The translations under genes were made by a program, and so were the position numbers. The notes beneath the pieces were generated by a model. It was given only the letters and a program-made list of their open reading frames with translations. It was not told the origin of the DNA and did not search any database. Below are positions 44,054 through 53,957 of a stretch of 63,904 nucleotides of DNA, piece after piece. Numbering within the stretch: position 1 is the stretch's first letter; the number at the start of each line of letters is the position of its first letter. The DNA comes from Hyphomicrobiales bacterium (lineage in GTDB: Bacteria; Pseudomonadota; Alphaproteobacteria; Rhizobiales; Beijerinckiaceae), in NCBI GenBank assembly GCA_019237205.1, contig JAFAHO010000070.1, positions 1-63,904 of the forward strand. The letters run 5' to 3'.

Positions 44054-44737
44054 GACTGGCGGAGCGCTGCTCCGACGGCGGATGTCGCATTCCTGCTCGC
44101 CTTCTCGTCGCTGTTCTCGATCATCAACCCGATCGGCGGGGCGCTCATCTTCGACGCCGTCACCGCCAGCTTCAGTCACGCCGATCGCGTCAGGGTCGCC
44201 GCGCGCGTCGGCTTCTACTCCCTGCTCATCATGTTCGGCGCGTTATGGGGCGGCGCCTATGTGCTGAGCTTTTTCGGCGTCTCGATCGATGCGGTGCGGA
44301 TCGCGGGCGGGACGGTGGTCGCGCTGAGCGGCTGGCAGCTGCTGACCTCCGTCGATCAATATGCCGACCGCAAGAACCGGGACCGGCAAGCCGCAGCGGA
44401 CGACTCCGAACGCGATCCGCTGCAGATGGCGTTTTTTCCGCTGACCCTGCCCTTCACCACCGGACCGGGCACGATCGCGGTCGCGATCACGCTCGGCGCC
44501 GAACGGCCGCCAGACGGCATCGGCCTGCTGGCGTTCTTCGTCGGCGTCAGCCTCGCCGCCGTCGCCAACGCGGCGGTCATCTGGATCGCCTATCGTTTTG
44601 CCGACCGCGTCACCGATCTCATCGGGGCCACGGCGCGCCTGGTGGTCGTGCGGCTGACGGCGTTTCTCTTGATGTGCATCGGCGTGCAGATCCTCCTGTC
44701 CGCCCTGGGCGATCTGGTTATGAAGTGGCGAGCCTAA
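44045..44737 (+). CDS. MarC family (UPF0056) membrane protein
   Basis: A 230-residue inner-membrane protein with six helices. FSSLFSIINPIGGALIFDAV and FFPLTLPFTTGPGTIAVAIT are the two conserved MarC half-repeats. Transport function is presumed but not established; it is not a multidrug efflux pump despite the name. Its start codon lies inside the 150-bp repeat. Confidence 0.88.
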   Translation: MIADWRSAAPTADVAFLLAFSSLFSIINPIGGALIFDAVTASFSHADRVRVAARVGFYSLLIMFGALWGGAYVLSFFGVSIDAVRIAGGTVVALSGWQLLTSVDQYADRKNRDRQAAADDSERDPLQMAFFPLTLPFTTGPGTIAVAITLGAERPPDGIGLLAFFVGVSLAAVANAAVIWIAYRFADRVTDLIGATARLVVVRLTAFLLMCIGVQILLSALGDLVMKWRA

Positions 44738-44846
44738 GGCGTTCTGCGGTCGGTGAGCTCGGTTGGCGCCTCAGCGCACCCGCCCCACTTGTTGGGGGCG
44801 GGCGGGGTGGGGGTCGCGCGAAGCTGAAATCGCGTGGGTCAGCCCG

Positions 44847-45116
44847 TCACTTGCCGCCGTCGACCTCGATGTAGACGTCGATCGGGTCAATCACGGTGTC
44901 GGCAGCCTTCGCCTTTGCGGTTTCCGGGGCGCCCATCGCCGCCTGCATTTTGGCAAGGTCGACATCCTCGCAGAGGATAGAAACGCGATTTACCTCGGCG
45001 TGTTTGAAAATCCGATGGTTCGAGCAAAACTTCGAGAACACGGCCTTGCGATGTTCACTGCCCTTGAGCCAAGTGTCCATGTCGCCCACCGCATGGGTTA
45101 TGACCACCATCGTCAT
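44847..45116 (-). CDS. Small hypothetical protein
   Basis: An 89-residue soluble protein, MTMVVITHAVGDMDTWLKGS onward, with GGGAG seven bases before the ATG. The pattern of strands and the length suggest a small alpha/beta (ferredoxin-like) barrel, but I recognise no family. The end DVYIEVDGGK is acidic. It stands between marC and xylB, apparently monocistronic. Confidence 0.7.
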   Translation of the reverse strand: MTMVVITHAVGDMDTWLKGSEHRKAVFSKFCSNHRIFKHAEVNRVSILCEDVDLAKMQAAMGAPETAKAKAADTVIDPIDVYIEVDGGK

Positions 45117-45245
45117 CGCGCTTCTCCCTTTCTGTCGTTGAGCCGGGAGGCGGAAATCGCCTCGACTCTGCACGCTAACACGCATAAGCACAAACAAGAA
45201 CCCGGGTTCCGTGCGCCAATCTCGCGTCCTACCCGGATTCCCTGC

Positions 45246-46748
45246 TCAAGCGGTTCGCGCGGCCTTCTCGGCCTGATAGAGCGCGCGATAGCGCCTGAGG
45301 CGCGGCGCATACCTCGCGGCGCGCTTGGCGTCAGGTTCGAATGCGCGCTCAGTCGGCGGGCGCGTGCAGACGGCTTCGACGCTTCCGGCGCCGGCCGCGA
45401 GCATGCCGAGCCGGGCGGCGCCGAGAGCTGCGCCGGCTTCCGCCCCTTGCGCGAGATCGATGGTGAGGCCCGTCACGTCGGCGATCATCTGGCCCCAGAA
45501 TTCCGAGCGCGCGCCGCCGCCGACCAGCAGCGGCCTGACTGGACGTGCGCCCGCCGCGTCGAGAACGTCAACCCCGTCGGCGAAGGAGAAGGCGACGCCC
45601 TCCATCACCGCGAAGACGAGCGCGTCCGCGCCATGCTCGGCGCGAAGCCCCGCGAACATGCCGGTCGCCTCCGCGTCGTTATAGGGCGTCCGCTCGCCGC
45701 TGAGATAGGGCAGGAAGACAGGCGCGGAGGCCTCAGCCCTTGCCGACTGCGCGAAAGCTTCAGCGCCGGCGACGAGGTCGCCGAGGTCGCGCTCGCGGCC
45801 CAGAACGCCGGCGATCCACGACAGCGATGATGCAGCTGACAGCATCACCGACATGCCGTGCCAGCGATGGGGGAGCGCGTGGCAGAAAGCGTGCAGCGTG
45901 CGCTCGGGCAGGCTGACGTACCGGTCGGTGACGGAAAAGAAGACGCCCGACGTTCCAAGCGACACGAAGCCTGCGCCGGGCGCGGTCGCGCCGACGCCGA
46001 TCGCCGAGGCCGCGTTGTCGCCGCCCCCGCCCGCGATCGGAATTCTGCGTCCCTCGAGGCCCCAGCCTTTCGCGATCTCCGGCGAGAGATGCGCCGAGAC
46101 CTCCGAGCCCTCGACGAGCCTCGGCATGGCGGCAAGCGAAAGGCCGGTCGCAGCGAGCAGGTCATCGTCCCAGCGGCGCTGCGCGACGTCGAGCCAAGAC
46201 GTCCCTGAAGCGTCCGACATATCCGACACAGCTTCTCCCGAGAGCCGCAGGCGCACGTAGTCTTTCGGCAAGAGCACGCGCCTCGTGGCTTTGGCGATGG
46301 CGGGCTCGTGCGCGGCGACCCACAGCATCTTCGGCGCGGTGAAGCCGGGCATGACGAGATTGCCGGTCCGCTTTTCGACGTCGGGAACGCGGCGCTTGAA
46401 CTCGAGACACTCCGCGAACGAGCGGCCGTCGTTCCAGAGGATCGCGGGCCTCAGCGGCCTGTCGGCGGCGCCGAGCAAGGTCGCGCCGTGCATCTGGCCG
46501 GAAAGGCCAATCCCCGCCAGCTCAGCGAAGGCGAATGGCGCATTGCGGCGGATCGTCGCCGTCGCCGCCTCGACCCCGGCAAACCAGTCGTCCGGGTCCT
46601 GCTCGCTCCACAACGGGTGAGGGCGCGACACGCTCAAGGGGGCTGTCGCTTCGCTCACGACCCGCTGGTCGGCGCCGATGAGCAGCGCCTTCACCGAAGA
46701 GGTGCCGACATCGAGCCCGAGATAGGTCTGCTGGCCTTGCTGCGTCAT
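45246..46748 (-). CDS. xylB: Xylulokinase
   Basis: A 500-residue FGGY-family sugar kinase that phosphorylates D-xylulose with ATP. The phosphate-1 motif is LGLDVGTSSVKALL, the substrate region SGQMHGATLL and AILWNDGRS, and the adenosine motif LLVGGGARSEFWGQMIADVT. SEQDPDDWF is typical of XylB. Its leader can fold a hairpin that takes in part of the AAGGAGG ribosome site. It is well separated from the sugar operon at 31-36 kb. Confidence 0.9.
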   Translation of the reverse strand: MTQQGQQTYLGLDVGTSSVKALLIGADQRVVSEATAPLSVSRPHPLWSEQDPDDWFAGVEAATATIRRNAPFAFAELAGIGLSGQMHGATLLGAADRPLRPAILWNDGRSFAECLEFKRRVPDVEKRTGNLVMPGFTAPKMLWVAAHEPAIAKATRRVLLPKDYVRLRLSGEAVSDMSDASGTSWLDVAQRRWDDDLLAATGLSLAAMPRLVEGSEVSAHLSPEIAKGWGLEGRRIPIAGGGGDNAASAIGVGATAPGAGFVSLGTSGVFFSVTDRYVSLPERTLHAFCHALPHRWHGMSVMLSAASSLSWIAGVLGRERDLGDLVAGAEAFAQSARAEASAPVFLPYLSGERTPYNDAEATGMFAGLRAEHGADALVFAVMEGVAFSFADGVDVLDAAGARPVRPLLVGGGARSEFWGQMIADVTGLTIDLAQGAEAGAALGAARLGMLAAGAGSVEAVCTRPPTERAFEPDAKRAARYAPRLRRYRALYQAEKAARTA

Positions 46749-46749
46749 C

Positions 46750-46772
46750 GGCGCCCTCCTTAAAAGGGCGCC
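46750..46772 (-). promoter_or_regulatory. xylB leader hairpin overlapping the ribosome site
   Basis: GGCGCCCT and AGGGCGCC form an 8-bp stem with a seven-base loop. On the minus strand the Shine-Dalgarno AAGGAGG spans loop and 3' arm, one to two bases before the start codon region. Folding should reduce xylB translation. Confidence 0.55.
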
Positions 46773-46777
46773 ACCTT

Positions 46778-46810
46778 AAACAAAAAGCCCCGGCTTTGTC
46801 GCCGGGGCTT
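46778..46810 (-). terminator. Rho-independent terminator after the cold-shock gene
   Basis: A 10-bp stem, AAGCCCCGGC with GCCGGGGCTT, around a six-base loop. On the minus strand it is followed by CTTTTTGTTT. It lies 34 bases after the csp stop. Confidence 0.9.
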
Positions 46811-46843
46811 CAACCGCGCGTGACGCGCGAGCACTAAGGTTTC

Positions 46844-47053
46844 TCAGGCGACTTTCAGATTGCCCGCCGAGGAGCGGCCGGTGCGCTTGTCCGCGACGAT
46901 CTCGTAAGCGAGCTTCTGGCCTTCGTTGAGTTCGCGCAAACCCGCCCGCTCGACGGCGCTGATATGGACGAACACGTCCTTGCCGCCGTCGTCAGGCTGG
47001 ATGAAGCCGAATCCCTTTGTCGCATTGAACCACTTGACGGTTCCGGTAGCCAT
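46844..47053 (-). CDS. Cold-shock protein, CspA family
   Basis: A 69-residue single OB-fold protein, [20 protein letters not shown] then [21 protein letters not shown]1 (KGFGFI) and RNP2 (DVFVHI) are intact. It binds single-stranded nucleic acid and acts as an RNA chaperone. The leader upstream of 47053 is long, as usual for cold-shock mRNAs. It ends in a clear terminator. Confidence 0.95.
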   Translation of the reverse strand: MATGTVKWFNATKGFGFIQPDDGGKDVFVHISAVERAGLRELNEGQKLAYEIVADKRTGRSSAGNLKVA

Positions 47054-47244
47054 AGATTTGTCCCGTGAGTCGAAGGTTGGTCGAGCGGAGGCGCCACGCC
47101 GCGCTCCGCTATCGGTGCGGAAGGTTTCGTCGGCGCGCATCAAAAGATACGAAACCACGTCGTCGGCCGACATCGATGGAAGCGAGCTTGGCGAGCGAAG
47201 ATGGTGAATTCAAGGCTCTACGACTTTCGTCGAGTCCGCTCCGG

Positions 47245-48528
47245 TCAGAGCCATCCACCGAGGCCATGCGCGACCTGCGCGCCGGCCTCGTAATAGGCCT
47301 CTCTCAGCGTCGGCAGCAGAGGCGCGTCGGGCTCGGTCACGGGCAGCGGCAGGTCCTTTTCCGAGACGCGCCCGAGGATGTGGTCGGCGAGCACGCGGCC
47401 GAACGCGGTGCCGGGTCCGATGCCGCGGCCGTTGTAGCCGCACACAGTCACGACGTGGTCGGCCAGGCGATGAAAGCGCGGCAGCGCATTGTCGGTCATG
47501 CCGATCATGCCGTACCACTGCGACTCGAATTCGATCCTGCCGATGTTCGGGAAGATTTTCAGCAACGCGCGCTTCGCCCAGGCGCGGTGGATTGCATGGC
47601 CGGTTCCGCGCAGCGCCCCGACGCTACCGAAGACGAGCCGTCCGGCGCGATCGAAGCGGAAGGAGCTCAGGATCGTCTTCGTGTCCCAGCAACCTTCGCG
47701 CCCCGGCAGGATCGAGGCCTGCAGCTCGACGCTCAACGGGCGCGTGGCGAAGTTGAAATAGGGCAGACGGACCTGCTCCCGGCGCCCCTGAGGCCATGGC
47801 GCGCCGCCGTAGGCGTCGGTCGCGACCACCACCCAGTCGGCCTCGAGCGCGCCGCCTGCCGTTGTGAGCCGCCAGGCGCCGCCCGTCCGCTCGGCCGTGC
47901 GGACCGGGCTTTGGGTGTAGATCGCGGCGCCCGCGGCGATCGCGGCGCGGGCGAGGCCGCGCGCATAGGCGAGCGGCTGGATGGTTCCGGCGCGCAGGTC
48001 GAGGAGCGCGCCGGCGTAAGCCGCGGAGCCGATGCGCTTGGCGGTCTCCGCGGCGGAGAGCACACTGACGGGCGCGCCGCGCTCGCCCCATTGCCGCGTC
48101 CGCTCCTCGATCTCGGCGAGGCCTTTGGGGCCGACAGCGCACTGGAGCGTGCCGTTGCGCACGGGATCGCAGTCGATCGCATATGTCTCGACAATGTCCC
48201 AGACGAGGCGCGGAGCGCCGCCGAGCAAAGTCAGGGCGCGCTCGCCGTAGTCGGGCCCAAGCGCCTTTGGAAACTCGCGCGGCATCACCCACATGCCGGC
48301 GTTGACGAGGCCGACGTTGCGCCCCGCGCCGCCGAAGCCGATCTCGACCGCCTCGAGCGCCGCGACCCTCGCGCCCGATTCGGCAAGCCGCAGCGCCGTC
48401 GACAATCCGGTATAGCCGCAGCCGACGACGGCGACGTCGGCCCTGATCCGGCCGCTCAAAGGCGGGGTCGGGGGCGCCGGCGGGGCTGTCGTCTCCCACA
48501 GGCCATGCGAAAGCGGATCGTTCTGCAT
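47245..48528 (-). CDS. FAD-dependent amine/amino-acid oxidoreductase (DAO family)
   Basis: A 427-residue flavoprotein. The FAD motif is [20 protein letters not shown], and [20 protein letters not shown] near the C-terminus closes the flavin site. It resembles gamma-glutamylputrescine oxidase-type DAO enzymes. The substrate is probably an amine or amino acid. It is divergent from the glutaryl-CoA dehydrogenase gene, sharing a 164-base intergenic region. Confidence 0.87.
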   Translation of the reverse strand: MQNDPLSHGLWETTAPPAPPTPPLSGRIRADVAVVGCGYTGLSTALRLAESGARVAALEAVEIGFGGAGRNVGLVNAGMWVMPREFPKALGPDYGERALTLLGGAPRLVWDIVETYAIDCDPVRNGTLQCAVGPKGLAEIEERTRQWGERGAPVSVLSAAETAKRIGSAAYAGALLDLRAGTIQPLAYARGLARAAIAAGAAIYTQSPVRTAERTGGAWRLTTAGGALEADWVVVATDAYGGAPWPQGRREQVRLPYFNFATRPLSVELQASILPGREGCWDTKTILSSFRFDRAGRLVFGSVGALRGTGHAIHRAWAKRALLKIFPNIGRIEFESQWYGMIGMTDNALPRFHRLADHVVTVCGYNGRGIGPGTAFGRVLADHILGRVSEKDLPLPVTEPDAPLLPTLREAYYEAGAQVAHGLGGWL

Positions 48529-48692
48529 TGATTTTCAAATCCTCGTCGCGGCGGTCGCGAGCGATGATAGGCTCTGGACCGCCCGCCTGCCACGGGCGGC
48601 GCCGCCGGGAACCGCGAGATTCGACGCCCCGCAAAACGCTGAATATAGATCGGGACGCCTTTCGCCCGAACGCAGACAGAAAGATCAACGCG

Positions 48693-49895
48693 ATGACCGG
48701 TCATCATGGCCCAGGCCTGGGCCCCTTCCAGTGGGACGACCCGCTGCTCCTCGAAAGCCAGCTCGCCGAAGACGAGCGGATGATCCGCGACTCGGCGCGC
48801 GAGTTCGCGGCCAAGGAACTGAGGCCCCGGGTCGAGAAAGCCTATCTCGAGGAAAAGACCGATCCCAAGCTCTTTCGCCTCATGGGCGAGGCGGGCCTGA
48901 TCGGGGTGACGCTGCCGGAGGAGTTCGGCTGCGCCAACGCGGGCTATGTCGCTTATGGACTCGTCGCGCGCGAAATCGAGCGGGTCGACTCGGGTTTCCG
49001 CTCGATGGTGAGCGTGCAAAGCTCGCTCGTCATGTATCCGATCTATGCCTATGGCGACCACGCGCAGCGGAAGAAATACCTGCCGGGTCTTGCGCGCGGT
49101 GAGCTCATCGGCTGCTTCGGCCTCACCGAGCCGGACGCTGGCTCCGACCCCGGCGGCATGAAAACGCACGCCGAGAAGAGCGCGGACGGTTACCGTCTCG
49201 TCGGCGCGAAGACCTGGATCAGCAACGCGCCGATCGCCGACGTCTTCGTCGTCTGGGCGAAGTCGGCGGCGCACGGCGGCGAAATCCGCGGGTTCATTCT
49301 CGAAAAGGGCATGAAGGGCCTGAGCGCGCCGAAGATCGAGGGCAAGCTCAGTCTGCGCGCCTCCGTCACCGGCGAGATTGTGCTCGACAATGTCGAAGTT
49401 CCGGAGGCGGCGCTTCTGCCGAACGTCTCCGGCCTGAAAGGGCCCTTCGGTTGCCTCAACCGCGCGCGCTACGGCATCTCCTGGGGCGCGATGGGCGCGG
49501 CCGAGGACTGCTGGATGCGCGCCCGACAGTATGGCCTCGACCGCAAGCAGTTCGGTCGGCCGCTCGCGGCGACCCAACTCTTCCAGAAGAAGCTCGCCGA
49601 CATGCAGACCAAGATCGCGCTCGGACTTCAGGGCGCATTGCGGGTCGGGCGGCTGATGGACGAAGGCCGGGCGGCGCCGGAGATGATTTCGATGATGAAG
49701 CGCAACAATTGCGGCGAGGCGCTCGAGATCGCGAGAGCCGCGCGCGACATGCACGGCGGCAACGGCATCCAGATCGAATACCAGGTCATGCGCCATCTCG
49801 CCAATCTGGAGACAGTCAACACCTACGAAGGCACGCACGACGTCCACGCGCTGATCCTAGGTCGGGCTCAGACGGGCATGCCGGCGTTCTTCTGA
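48693..49895 (+). CDS. gcdH: Glutaryl-CoA dehydrogenase
   Basis: A 400-residue acyl-CoA dehydrogenase. [20 protein letters not shown] and [20 protein letters not shown] fit the flavin and substrate site, and the catalytic glutamate is in [30 protein letters not shown] and the overall form match GcdH, which oxidises and decarboxylates glutaryl-CoA to crotonyl-CoA in lysine/tryptophan breakdown. The CoA-transferase gene starts two bases after its stop, supporting the assignment. Confidence 0.9.
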   Translation: MTGHHGPGLGPFQWDDPLLLESQLAEDERMIRDSAREFAAKELRPRVEKAYLEEKTDPKLFRLMGEAGLIGVTLPEEFGCANAGYVAYGLVAREIERVDSGFRSMVSVQSSLVMYPIYAYGDHAQRKKYLPGLARGELIGCFGLTEPDAGSDPGGMKTHAEKSADGYRLVGAKTWISNAPIADVFVVWAKSAAHGGEIRGFILEKGMKGLSAPKIEGKLSLRASVTGEIVLDNVEVPEAALLPNVSGLKGPFGCLNRARYGISWGAMGAAEDCWMRARQYGLDRKQFGRPLAATQLFQKKLADMQTKIALGLQGALRVGRLMDEGRAAPEMISMMKRNNCGEALEIARAARDMHGGNGIQIEYQVMRHLANLETVNTYEGTHDVHALILGRAQTGMPAFF

Positions 49896-49897
49896 GA

Positions 49898-51037
49898 ATG
49901 AGCGCGCTTGCCGGCGTCCGCGTCGTCGAACTCGCGCGCATCCTCGCCGGGCCCTGGATCGGGCAGACGCTGGCCGATCTCGGCGCCGACGTCGTCAAGG
50001 TCGAGAGCCCGGAGGGCGACGACACGCGCCGCTGGGGTCCGCCGTTCATCGAGACGGAGGGAGAACAGGCCGCCGCCTATTTTCACGGCTGCAACCGCGG
50101 CAAGCGGTCGATCGTCGCCGATTTCGCGACCGAGCGCGGACGCGAGGTCGTGCGCCGCCTCGCGGCGCGCTCGGATGTGCTGATCGAGAATTTCAAGGTC
50201 GGCGGCCTCAAGAGGTTCGGCCTCGACTACGAGAGCGTGAAGCCCCTCAATCCGCGCCTCATCTATTGCTCGGTCACCGGCTTCGGCCAGAGCGGCCCCT
50301 ACGCCGAGCGCGCGGGCTATGATTTTCTCATCCAGGGCATGTCCGGCTATATGGACATCACTGGCGAACCGGAGGGCGAGCCGCAGAAGGTCGGGGTCGC
50401 AATCAGCGACCTCTTCACCGGGCTTTACGGGGCAATCGCGATCGAAGCGGCGCTGATCGAGCGCGAGCGCAGCGGGCGCGGCCAGCAGATCGACCTCGCT
50501 CTCCTCGACACGATGGGCGCGATGCTGGCCAATCAGGCGATGAACTATCTGGCGTCCGGCGTCGCGCCGCGCCGCATGGGCAACGCCCATCCCAATATCG
50601 CGCCCTATCGGACGTTCCCCGTTTCAGACGGCTATCTGATCGTGGCGGTCGGCAACGACGGACAGTTCGCGCGCCTCTGCGCGACCCTCGGCCTCGAGGC
50701 GCTCGCCGACGACCCACGCTTCGCGACCAACCCCGCGCGTGTCGCCAACCGCTCCGAACTCGAGGGCGAACTCACGGCGAAAACCCGCGGCTGGCGCCGG
50801 GATGAGCTGCTCGCAGCCCTCGAGAAGGCGGTCGTACCCAGCGGGCCGATCAATAGCGTCGCCGACCTTTTCGCCGACCCGCAGTTCGTCGCGCGCGGCA
50901 TGCGGATCGATCCTCAAGGGACGCCCGGCGTTCGCAGCCCTATCGTCATGAGCGAAAGCCCGCTCGCGCTCGCGCGCCGATCGCCGAGGCTCGGCGAGCA
51001 TCAGGCGGAGATCCTGCGCGAGATCGGGCTCGGCTGA
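49898..51037 (+). CDS. Family III CoA-transferase (CaiB/BaiF), probably glutarate CoA-transferase
   Basis: A 379-residue enzyme opening LAGVRVVELARILAGPWIGQ, with ADVVKVESPEGDDTR and the catalytic aspartate region YDFLIQGMSGYMDITGEPEG. Family III enzymes swap CoA between organic acids. Being coupled to gcdH, it is likely to make glutaryl-CoA from glutarate, like SUGCT. That substrate is inferred from context. Confidence 0.87.
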   Translation: MSALAGVRVVELARILAGPWIGQTLADLGADVVKVESPEGDDTRRWGPPFIETEGEQAAAYFHGCNRGKRSIVADFATERGREVVRRLAARSDVLIENFKVGGLKRFGLDYESVKPLNPRLIYCSVTGFGQSGPYAERAGYDFLIQGMSGYMDITGEPEGEPQKVGVAISDLFTGLYGAIAIEAALIERERSGRGQQIDLALLDTMGAMLANQAMNYLASGVAPRRMGNAHPNIAPYRTFPVSDGYLIVAVGNDGQFARLCATLGLEALADDPRFATNPARVANRSELEGELTAKTRGWRRDELLAALEKAVVPSGPINSVADLFADPQFVARGMRIDPQGTPGVRSPIVMSESPLALARRSPRLGEHQAEILREIGLG

Positions 51038-51128
51038 GCCCCGCGAGCCCCGGCGTCCTGACGCTCGACTTGGTCGCTTGACGGCGTTCCGACGGGAGCG
51101 GCAAATCGAAGGCTTGAAAGAGGCCTCC

Positions 51129-51701
51129 ATGAACTCCATCCGGAACGTTTGCGTCTATTGCGGGTCGAGCGATGGCAACGACGCGCGCTTCGGCGAGGCC
51201 GCGGCGGAGTTCGGGCGCATTTTGGCCGAGGAGGGAATCGGTCTCATCTACGGCGGCGGCGGGGACGGCCTCATGGGGCGCCTCGCGCGTTCGACGCTCG
51301 CCTCGGGCGGCTACGTGACGGGAATTATCCCCAGCTTTCTCGTCCGCAAGGAGCATGCGTTGACCGCCGCCCAGGAGATGCTCGTTGTCGAGGACATGCA
51401 CGAGCGCAAGCAGGCGATGTTCGACCGCGCCGACGCGTTCGTCGCGCTTCCGGGCGGCGTCGGGACGCTCGAGGAGCTTGTCGAACAGATGACCTGGGCG
51501 CAGCTCGACCGCCACAGTAAGCCCGTCCTCCTCGCCAATCTCAACGGGTTCTGGAGGCCGCTGCTGGCCCTCTTCGCGCATATGAACGGCGAGGGCTTCA
51601 TTCGCCGCGGCTTCGAGCTGCGCTATCTCGTGGCGGAGAAGATCGAGGACGTCGTGCCGATGCTGCGCGCCGCCGAACGAAAGGCCGCGATCGCGCGGTA
51701 A
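51129..51701 (+). CDS. LOG family (TIGR00730) nucleotide phosphoribohydrolase
   Basis: A 190-residue Rossmann protein. VCVYCGSSDGND opens it, LIYGGGGDGLMG is the glycine loop, MHERKQAMFDRADAFVALPG includes the conserved R/E region, and PGGVGTLEEL is the diagnostic motif. LOG enzymes release bases such as cytokinins or purines from nucleoside 5'-monophosphates. It is a complete ordinary member without fused domains. Confidence 0.9.
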   Translation: MNSIRNVCVYCGSSDGNDARFGEAAAEFGRILAEEGIGLIYGGGGDGLMGRLARSTLASGGYVTGIIPSFLVRKEHALTAAQEMLVVEDMHERKQAMFDRADAFVALPGGVGTLEELVEQMTWAQLDRHSKPVLLANLNGFWRPLLALFAHMNGEGFIRRGFELRYLVAEKIEDVVPMLRAAERKAAIAR

Positions 51702-51763
51702 CCGAAGCCGATCGAGAAAAATACGGCGCCGTTTGGGAGCGAGCTGTGGGAGAAGAACCTCGG

Positions 51764-52177
51764 ATGAAAGCACAGGACTGGATGACAGCTCTTGCGGCGG
51801 GAGCGTTCTGCGCTCTGATCGGCGGGGGCGGAACGCTTGCGCAGACCGTCGCTCCCGCGGCGGAAGCCCCGGCTCAGGCCGCGCCGGCTGCGAAGAAGGC
51901 CAAAGCCAAGCCCAAAGATCAGCCCGAGCCCACCGTCGAGGTGACGGTCGTTAATTCCCGTGCTGCCGGACTCGTTGAGTTGCAGGCGACGGAGAGCGGG
52001 TTCCCGACATGGAAAAAGATCGCCGGCCCGCTCAAGGCCGGCCAGAAGGCCGCGGCGCGCGTTCCGCGCGGCAAGGACTGCAAGGTCGATCTGCACGGTA
52101 CGTTCGCAGACGGTCAGTCCATGGACGCCGAAGGCGTCGACGTCTGCGCCAGCAAGATGCTCAATCTGAAGGATTGA
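51764..52177 (+). CDS. Small exported hypothetical protein
   Basis: A 137-residue protein with a signal peptide (MTALAAGAFCALIGGGGTLA, likely cut near residue 25). A low-complexity Ala/Pro/Lys linker at residues ~29-57 follows. The remaining domain has VEVTVVNSRAAGLVELQATE and two cysteines (KDCKV, DVCAS) that may form a disulphide. No family recognised. GGGAGA lies ten bases before the ATG at 51764. Confidence 0.75.
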   Translation: MKAQDWMTALAAGAFCALIGGGGTLAQTVAPAAEAPAQAAPAAKKAKAKPKDQPEPTVEVTVVNSRAAGLVELQATESGFPTWKKIAGPLKAGQKAAARVPRGKDCKVDLHGTFADGQSMDAEGVDVCASKMLNLKD

Positions 52178-52188
52178 TCCCGTGATCC

Positions 52189-52221
52189 CGACGCCCTCTG
52201 GAAAAGATCCGGAGGGCGTCG
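52189..52221. terminator. Convergent-gene terminator hairpin
   Basis: CGACGCCCTC pairs with GAGGGCGTCG around a short A-rich loop. It sits between the exported protein gene and sodB, which converge. T-runs are short on both sides, so termination may be partial. Confidence 0.7.
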
Positions 52222-52227
52222 CTTGTC

Positions 52228-52821
52228 CTATTTCTGACCGAACAATTCGGCGACGTATTCCCAGTTGACCAGGTGATCGACCCAGGCCTTGAGATAGTCC
52301 GGCCGGCGGTTGCGGTAGTCGATGTAATAGGAATGCTCCCACACGTCGATGCCGAGGATCGGTTTGCCGCCATGGACCAGCGGGTTCTCGCCATTCTGCG
52401 TCTTCGTCGCCTGAACCTTGCCATCCTTCAGCGTGAGCCAACACCAGCCCGACCCGAACTGGGTCACGCCCGCCTGGATGAGATCCTCCTTGGCCTTGTC
52501 GACCGAGCCGAAGGACTCGACCAGCGCCTTCTCGACCTCGCCCGGAATCTTGCCCCCGCCGCCGGGCTTCATCCATTTCCAGAAATGGATGTGGTTATAA
52601 TGCTGGCCGGCGTTGTTGAAGACCGCGGCGTTCTTGCCAAACGATCCCTTGACGATGTCTTCGAGGGACTTGCCCTCCCATTCGGCGCCTTTGAGCGCAT
52701 TGTTCCCGTTGTTGACGTAAGCCAGATGATGCTTGTCGTGATGGTATTCCAGCGTTTCGCGCGACATGTAGGGCTGAAGCGCGTCGTAAGCGTAGGGCAG
52801 ATTGGGCAGCGTGAAACTCAT
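52228..52821 (-). CDS. sodB: Iron superoxide dismutase
   Basis: A 197-residue Fe/Mn-type superoxide dismutase. The first metal histidine is in ETLEYHHDKHHLAYV, the second in QHYNHIHFWKWM, and the last ligands are in LGIDVWEHSYYIDYRNRRPD. FNNAGQHYNH and the length indicate the Fe (SodB) type. No signal peptide, so cytoplasmic. The ATG at 52821 is chosen because homologues begin near FTLPNLPYAYDAL. Confidence 0.93.
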   Translation of the reverse strand: MSFTLPNLPYAYDALQPYMSRETLEYHHDKHHLAYVNNGNNALKGAEWEGKSLEDIVKGSFGKNAAVFNNAGQHYNHIHFWKWMKPGGGGKIPGEVEKALVESFGSVDKAKEDLIQAGVTQFGSGWCWLTLKDGKVQATKTQNGENPLVHGGKPILGIDVWEHSYYIDYRNRRPDYLKAWVDHLVNWEYVAELFGQK

Positions 52822-53031
52822 GGCGCGGCTCCTTGGGACTGAAGGGAAACTGTGGAAGCCGAGAGGACAAACCATCCTGCCGGGGCGGAAATTTTAGCCG
52901 TCCGACGTCGCCGTCGCAACTCTGCCGCAGATTTGGGCGGTCCGCGGCCGGCTTACGGGCGGATTGACGCAGCCCATGGCGCGCATTGACGCGTTGCCCT
53001 AACTTTGCGCCAAATCATTGAGGAGGGCGCC

Positions 53032-53469
53032 ATGTTCAAGCATATCCTGATCCCGACCGACGGTTCGGATCTCTCGCGCAAAGCGGTTCTCTACGGGGTG
53101 CAACTGGCGAAGGAGTGCAAATCGAAGGTGACCGCCCTGACCCTGGCGGAGCCTTATCACGTAGCCGCCGTGGACGCGATGCTCGTGTCGGTCGGCGAAG
53201 ACGAATACGAGGAGGAGTCGCGACGCATCGCCGAACAGGCGCTGGAGCAGGTCAGGGTCGCGGCCGACGCCGCAGGCGTGCCGTGCGACACGATCCGCGA
53301 AGTTCACGACCAGCCCTACCGGGCGATCATCGATGCGGCGCACGCCAAGGGATGCGACCTCATCGTGATGGCCTCGCACGGCCGGCGCGGCGTCACCGCC
53401 CTCTTGCTCGGCAGCGAGACGGTCAAGGTTCTCACCCATTCGACCATCCCGGTGCTCGTCTACCGCTGA
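53032..53469 (+). CDS. Universal stress protein (UspA family)
   Basis: A 145-residue protein opening MFKHILIPTDGSDLSRKAVL. The ATP-binding loop GRRGVTALLLGSETVKVLTH and the end STIPVLVYR fit the nucleotide-binding UspA class. AGGAGGG precedes the ATG. It is divergent from sodB, and both are stress genes. Confidence 0.92.
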   Translation: MFKHILIPTDGSDLSRKAVLYGVQLAKECKSKVTALTLAEPYHVAAVDAMLVSVGEDEYEEESRRIAEQALEQVRVAADAAGVPCDTIREVHDQPYRAIIDAAHAKGCDLIVMASHGRRGVTALLLGSETVKVLTHSTIPVLVYR

Positions 53470-53492
53470 ACGCCTGGTGCGCGGGGAAGAAA

Positions 53493-53945
53493 CTAGACGC
53501 GCTCCACCCGCAGAACCGAGCCGTCCTCGACCGCGACCACGCGGACCTTGGCGCCCGAGGGACAGTCGTCGCCCGCGACCCGCCAGGAACTGTCGCCGAC
53601 CCGAATGCGGCCAAAGCCACGCACGATTGCTTCGTCGAGAAAGAAATCCGCGCCGATCAGCGCATGCGCCCGGCTTTGCGGCAGCGGACCCGGACTCGTG
53701 TCGAGCGAACCATAGACGCGCCGGCCGATCAGGACGAGCGCCACGACCAGCGCGCCGAAGAGCAGCGTCTGCGCGGTGACGCTCATCGCGACGAAATAGC
53801 TGATTGCCCCTACGACTGCGGCCGCCGCGCCGATCCAGACGAAGAAGGCGCCGGGCGCGAGCGCTTCGGCCGCGCAAAGCGCGGCGCCGCCAATGAGCCA
53901 AGCCAGCGCGGAGAGATGGCCGTATGTCAGCAAAAAGCCGGCCAC
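53493..53945 (-). CDS. NfeD-like membrane protein
   Basis: A 150-residue protein with three to four N-terminal helices (LSALAWLIGGAALCAAEALA begins them) and a C-terminal OB-fold domain (RAHALIGADFFLDEAI, VGDSSWRVAGDDCPSGAKVR). NfeD proteins usually work with a stomatin/SPFH partner in membrane domains. The partner gene is next to it but truncated. Confidence 0.87.
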   Translation of the reverse strand: MAGFLLTYGHLSALAWLIGGAALCAAEALAPGAFFVWIGAAAAVVGAISYFVAMSVTAQTLLFGALVVALVLIGRRVYGSLDTSPGPLPQSRAHALIGADFFLDEAIVRGFGRIRVGDSSWRVAGDDCPSGAKVRVVAVEDGSVLRVERV

Positions 53946-53957
53946 ATCGCCTCCTTT

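Noticed and set aside
51129..51701. LOG protein as a second SLOG conflict effector
   Set aside because: It is a complete ordinary LOG enzyme with PGGVGTLEE, no fused domain and housekeeping neighbours.
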